DNA from: JAVJRN01 sp040218415
GTDB lineage: Bacteria; Bacteroidota; Bacteroidia; Cytophagales; Cyclobacteriaceae
Reading direction: 5' to 3'
Assembly: GCA_040218415.1 (NCBI GenBank)
Contig: JAVJRN010000029.1
Span: 62,001-126,000, forward strand
DNA length: 64,000 nucleotides
Part shown: piece after piece, positions 61,555 through 64,000 of the stretch
Layout of the letters: every line of letters starts with the position of its first letter
How positions within the stretch are numbered: position 1 is the stretch's first letter
Made by a program: the position numbers and the translations under genes
The notes under the pieces: model-generated
Database searches by the model: none
What the model saw: only the letters and a program-made list of their open reading frames with translations
What the model was told of the DNA's origin: nothing

Positions 61555-61854
61555 ATGAGTAACGAAATTTTACGTACTGAAATTAATTCTCTGCATAGGA
61601 AAATAAAATTACTACTTGCAGAGTACACACATTTACAGACTGAAGTGGTCGAACTGAAGGCAGAAAATAATCAGCTCAAAGCCAGAGTCTTAGAAAAGGA
61701 AGCCAATATTGAGAGCTTTCAAAGTAAGATGAAAATTAGTAAAATTGTAAAGAGCGTGGTAGATGGTGATAAAACATCTCCAGAGCTGAAAGGAGTCATT
61801 GACGAATACATTAAGGAAATAGATAAATGCATCTCCCACTTGGGCGAAGCGTAA
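61555..61854 (+). CDS. Small coiled-coil protein between pheT and zapA
   Basis: 99 residues with a heptad pattern from about 5 to 55 (LHRKIKLLLAEYTHLQTEVV...). No domain that I can name. It starts directly after the pheT stop and ends 8 bp before zapA. Position next to zapA and a ZapB-like coiled coil suggest a cell-division partner, as an inference. Confidence 0.72.
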   Translation: MSNEILRTEINSLHRKIKLLLAEYTHLQTEVVELKAENNQLKARVLEKEANIESFQSKMKISKIVKSVVDGDKTSPELKGVIDEYIKEIDKCISHLGEA

Positions 61855-61862
61855 ACAATCGA

Positions 61863-62147
61863 ATGAAGGAACTATCCATAAAACTGAAAATCGGCAATAG
61901 AGAGTATCCGATGAAAGTGAAGCCTGAAGATGAGGAAAGAATAAGACAGGCCGGAAAGATTCTTAATGAAAAGATTAAAAATTATAAGAATCAATTTGGC
62001 ATAGAAGATAATCAAGATCTTCTGGCGATGGTTGCATTCGATTGTCAAGTAGAAAAAATGAAAAATGAAGAAGCTTATTCATCTACTGATGAAGTGGCTT
62101 TATCACAACTTAAGCAATTAAACAATCTACTATCTTCGGCGCTTTAA
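61863..62147 (+). CDS. zapA: Cell division protein ZapA
   Basis: 94 residues from the ATG at 61863. ELSIKLKIGNREYPMKVKPE forms the N-terminal sheet, and the helix DNQDLLAMVAFDCQVEKMKN the start of the coiled coil. It bundles FtsZ filaments at the division site. The frame opens further upstream within the preceding gene, but this ATG gives the family length. Confidence 0.85.
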   Translation: MKELSIKLKIGNREYPMKVKPEDEERIRQAGKILNEKIKNYKNQFGIEDNQDLLAMVAFDCQVEKMKNEEAYSSTDEVALSQLKQLNNLLSSAL

Positions 62148-62228
62148 GTAGCGTATTTCATTATTAGTCAAGTACTTCGATCTTCTGGTTCACCCCTATC
62201 ATGCATGTTAAATAAATAAAATAACATC

Positions 62229-63791
62229 ATGGATAGCATATATATAGCGGTCGTTGGAATCGTAGGCGTATTAGCCGGGCTTGGGGTGGATAGGATCCTA
62301 CTGAAAAAGTCTTTAGAAAAATTAAAAAAAGAAGCGGAAGATGAGAAAAAGCTCATTCTCAAAGAAGCGGAAGTCAATGCCGAGAGTATTAAAAAAGACA
62401 GAATATTAGAAGCCAAAGAAAAATTTTTAAAGCTGAAAACTGAATTTGAAGAGGAATCAACGAGGAAGAAAAACCAAATAATTACTAACGAAAACAAGCT
62501 CAAACAGCGCGAATCCAACCTATCAAAACAAATAGAAAAGAATAAAAGGCTAGAAGCAGAATTTGAGTCCAACAAAGAAAATCTTGCTGCACAAATTGAC
62601 ATTACCAAAAAGCGGAGAGAAGAGTATGAAAAACTCATGACCCAGCAAGTACAAGTACTTGAAAAGGCATCACAACTCTCCGCAGACGAAGCAAGAAATC
62701 AATTGATTGAAGCGCTAAAAGATGAAGCCACAACCAATGCATCAGCGCACATCAAGGACATCATGGAAGAAGCCAAGATGACTGCCACAAAAGAGGCTAA
62801 AAAGATAGTGCTACAAACGATTCAAAGAACAGCCACAGAGCACGCTATTGAAAACTGCGTGTCAGTATTCAACATTGAAAGCGACGATATAAAAGGAAAG
62901 ATCATTGGTCGTGAGGGTAGAAATATTCGCGCATTAGAAGCCGCGACTGGTGTGGAAATTATTGTAGACGACACTCCGGAAGCCATCATTATTTCAGGAT
63001 TTGACCCAGTCAGAAGAGAAATCGCAAGACTATCACTACATAGGCTGGTTCAAGATGGCAGGATTCACCCAGCAAGAATTGAAGAGATAGTCGCTAAAAC
63101 AACCAAAAACATTGGCGAAGAGATTGTTGAAATAGGAGAGCGTACAGTTATCGATTTAGGAATACATGGCTTACATCCTGAATTAATCAAATTAGTTGGA
63201 CGAATGAGATTTAGGTCTTCGTATGGTCAAAACTTGCTCCAACACTCCCGTGAAGTAGCCAACCTTTGTGCCACATTAGCTGCTGAGCTGGGTTTGAACG
63301 CGAAACTCGCCAAACGCGCTGGCTTACTGCACGATATAGGCAAAGTATGGCCTGATGAACCAGAAAAGCCTCATGCTATCATTGGGATGGAATTAGCCTT
63401 AAAATACAAAGAGAATCCTCAAGTGATCAACGCTATTGGTGCACACCACGACGAAATCGAAATGACGTCAATGATATCACCAATTATTCAAGCATGTGAT
63501 GCCATCTCAGGTAGCCGTCCAGGAGCTAGACGAGAGATCATGGAGCAATACTTAAAGCGACTTAAAGAACTTGAAGAAGTTGCACATAGTTTTGATGGAG
63601 TAAATAAATGTTATGCCATACAGGCGGGACGTGAACTTAGGGTAATGGTAGATGCCGAGAACGTCTCAGATAAAAGGGCTAGTGAAATTTCATTTAACAT
63701 TTCTCAAAAAATAGAAAAAGAAATGCAATATCCCGGACAGATAAAGGTTACTGTAATTCGCGAGACGCGAGCGGTGGCATTTGCAAAATAA
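62229..63791 (+). CDS. rny: Ribonuclease Y
   Basis: 520 residues: N-terminal membrane anchor (about 4-22), long coiled coil (25-190), KH domain with DIKGKIIGREGRNIRALEAA, HD domain with LLHDIGKVWPDEPEKPHA and AIGAHHDEIE, and the RNase Y C-terminal domain. Membrane-bound endoribonuclease that starts mRNA decay. Confidence 0.95.
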   Translation: MDSIYIAVVGIVGVLAGLGVDRILLKKSLEKLKKEAEDEKKLILKEAEVNAESIKKDRILEAKEKFLKLKTEFEEESTRKKNQIITNENKLKQRESNLSKQIEKNKRLEAEFESNKENLAAQIDITKKRREEYEKLMTQQVQVLEKASQLSADEARNQLIEALKDEATTNASAHIKDIMEEAKMTATKEAKKIVLQTIQRTATEHAIENCVSVFNIESDDIKGKIIGREGRNIRALEAATGVEIIVDDTPEAIIISGFDPVRREIARLSLHRLVQDGRIHPARIEEIVAKTTKNIGEEIVEIGERTVIDLGIHGLHPELIKLVGRMRFRSSYGQNLLQHSREVANLCATLAAELGLNAKLAKRAGLLHDIGKVWPDEPEKPHAIIGMELALKYKENPQVINAIGAHHDEIEMTSMISPIIQACDAISGSRPGARREIMEQYLKRLKELEEVAHSFDGVNKCYAIQAGRELRVMVDAENVSDKRASEISFNISQKIEKEMQYPGQIKVTVIRETRAVAFAK

Positions 63792-63814
63792 CCTTCGCCA
63801 AAAACACTAAATGA

Positions 63815-63845
63815 AAAGACACCCAAAAAAGGTGTCTTTTTTTAT
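63815..63845 (+). terminator. Terminator of rny
   Basis: AAAAGACACC (63815-63824) and GGTGTCTTTT (63832-63841) around caaaaaa, then T-run. Confidence 0.88.
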
Positions 63846-63888
63846 TTATTAACAATACAGAATTGAATCCACTTGCTATTTTTATCTA

Positions 63889-64000
63889 ATGGTTGTAAGA
63901 TTCGATAAAGTTCAGATTAATCAAGCAGATATACTTTTACAAATTGCTCGAAGAACTTTTATAAGTACCTATCAACATCTCAACGATCCTGATCAGTTCA
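63889..64000 (+). CDS. GNAT-family acetyltransferase, N-terminal part (runs off the window)
   Basis: 37 codons from the ATG at 63889 to the window edge. The peptide segment ILLQIARRTFISTYQHLNDP is the usual N-terminal helix of GNAT acetyltransferases of the type that continue into an FxxTF...LN pattern. The acetyl-CoA loop lies outside the window, so the call is tentative. Confidence 0.55.
   Translation, partial: MVVRFDKVQINQADILLQIARRTFISTYQHLNDPDQF

Noticed and set aside
62148..62228. 6S RNA next to zapA, as in gammaproteobacteria
   Set aside because: The gap to rny is only about 80 bp, too short for 6S RNA, and no fitting fold is seen.

Overview
The window comes from a Bacteroidota chromosome, most likely a marine or environmental member of the Cytophagales. 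The evidence is promoter elements of the TTG / TAnnTTTG type, TTG and GTG starts with little Shine-Dalgarno signal, a Rho factor with a long charged N-terminal insertion, families typical of the phylum (DUF4286, DUF349, DUF2795, DUF2911, ABC-F EttA, MerR-B12 regulators) and a CruF/CrtYcd/CrtZ carotenoid set. The sequence is AT-rich. No rRNA, tRNA, CRISPR array, insertion sequence or prophage was recognised.

Layout. 0-10 kb is accessory: the start of a tricorn-like protease, a serine hydrolase overlapping a propeller lipoprotein, a DUF2911 protein and a RidA-like lipoprotein. A repeat-rich stretch follows (4.4-7.1 kb) with two ParDE-type toxin-antitoxin pairs on either side of a 133-bp tandem array. 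After about 1 kb without convincing genes come an orphan glycosyltransferase and a DUF4143 ATPase. 10.7-23.2 kb is a sulfur island: a persulfide dioxygenase-rhodanese, a SulP transporter, a Crp/Fnr regulator, a DsrE protein, a DUF2892 protein, three further rhodaneses, an HMA protein, a methyltransferase, a beta-barrel protein, a TsdA-like diheme cytochrome and two YeeE/YedE half-transporters. Five promoter regions in this island carry near-identical 16-bp palindromes (TGTRAC-N4-GTYACA), which suggests one Crp/Fnr regulon.

23.5-32.5 kb is housekeeping (ridA, gltX, a lysine/alanine dehydrogenase-like gene, rfbD, rho, serS). 32.5-39.2 kb is a carotenoid locus: cruF, a CarH-like MerR-B12 regulator, then an operon of ECF sigma factor, crtI, crtB, crtYcd, ispH and crtZ. 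A cluster of TTAAACAAA-like motifs lies between regulator and operon. The genes predict a monocyclic hydroxylated carotenoid of the saproxanthin type, possibly controlled by light through adenosylcobalamin.

39.2-64 kb is mostly core genes: ettA, a DUF349 protein, ispD-queA, recA, a PhoB/PhoR-like two-component pair with an RluA-type pseudouridine synthase, rplM-rpsI-rpsB-tsf, rpsT, radC, pheT-zapA and rny. Small secreted or hypothetical genes are interspersed. Many convergent pairs share strong hairpin terminators. The window ends inside a GNAT acetyltransferase gene.
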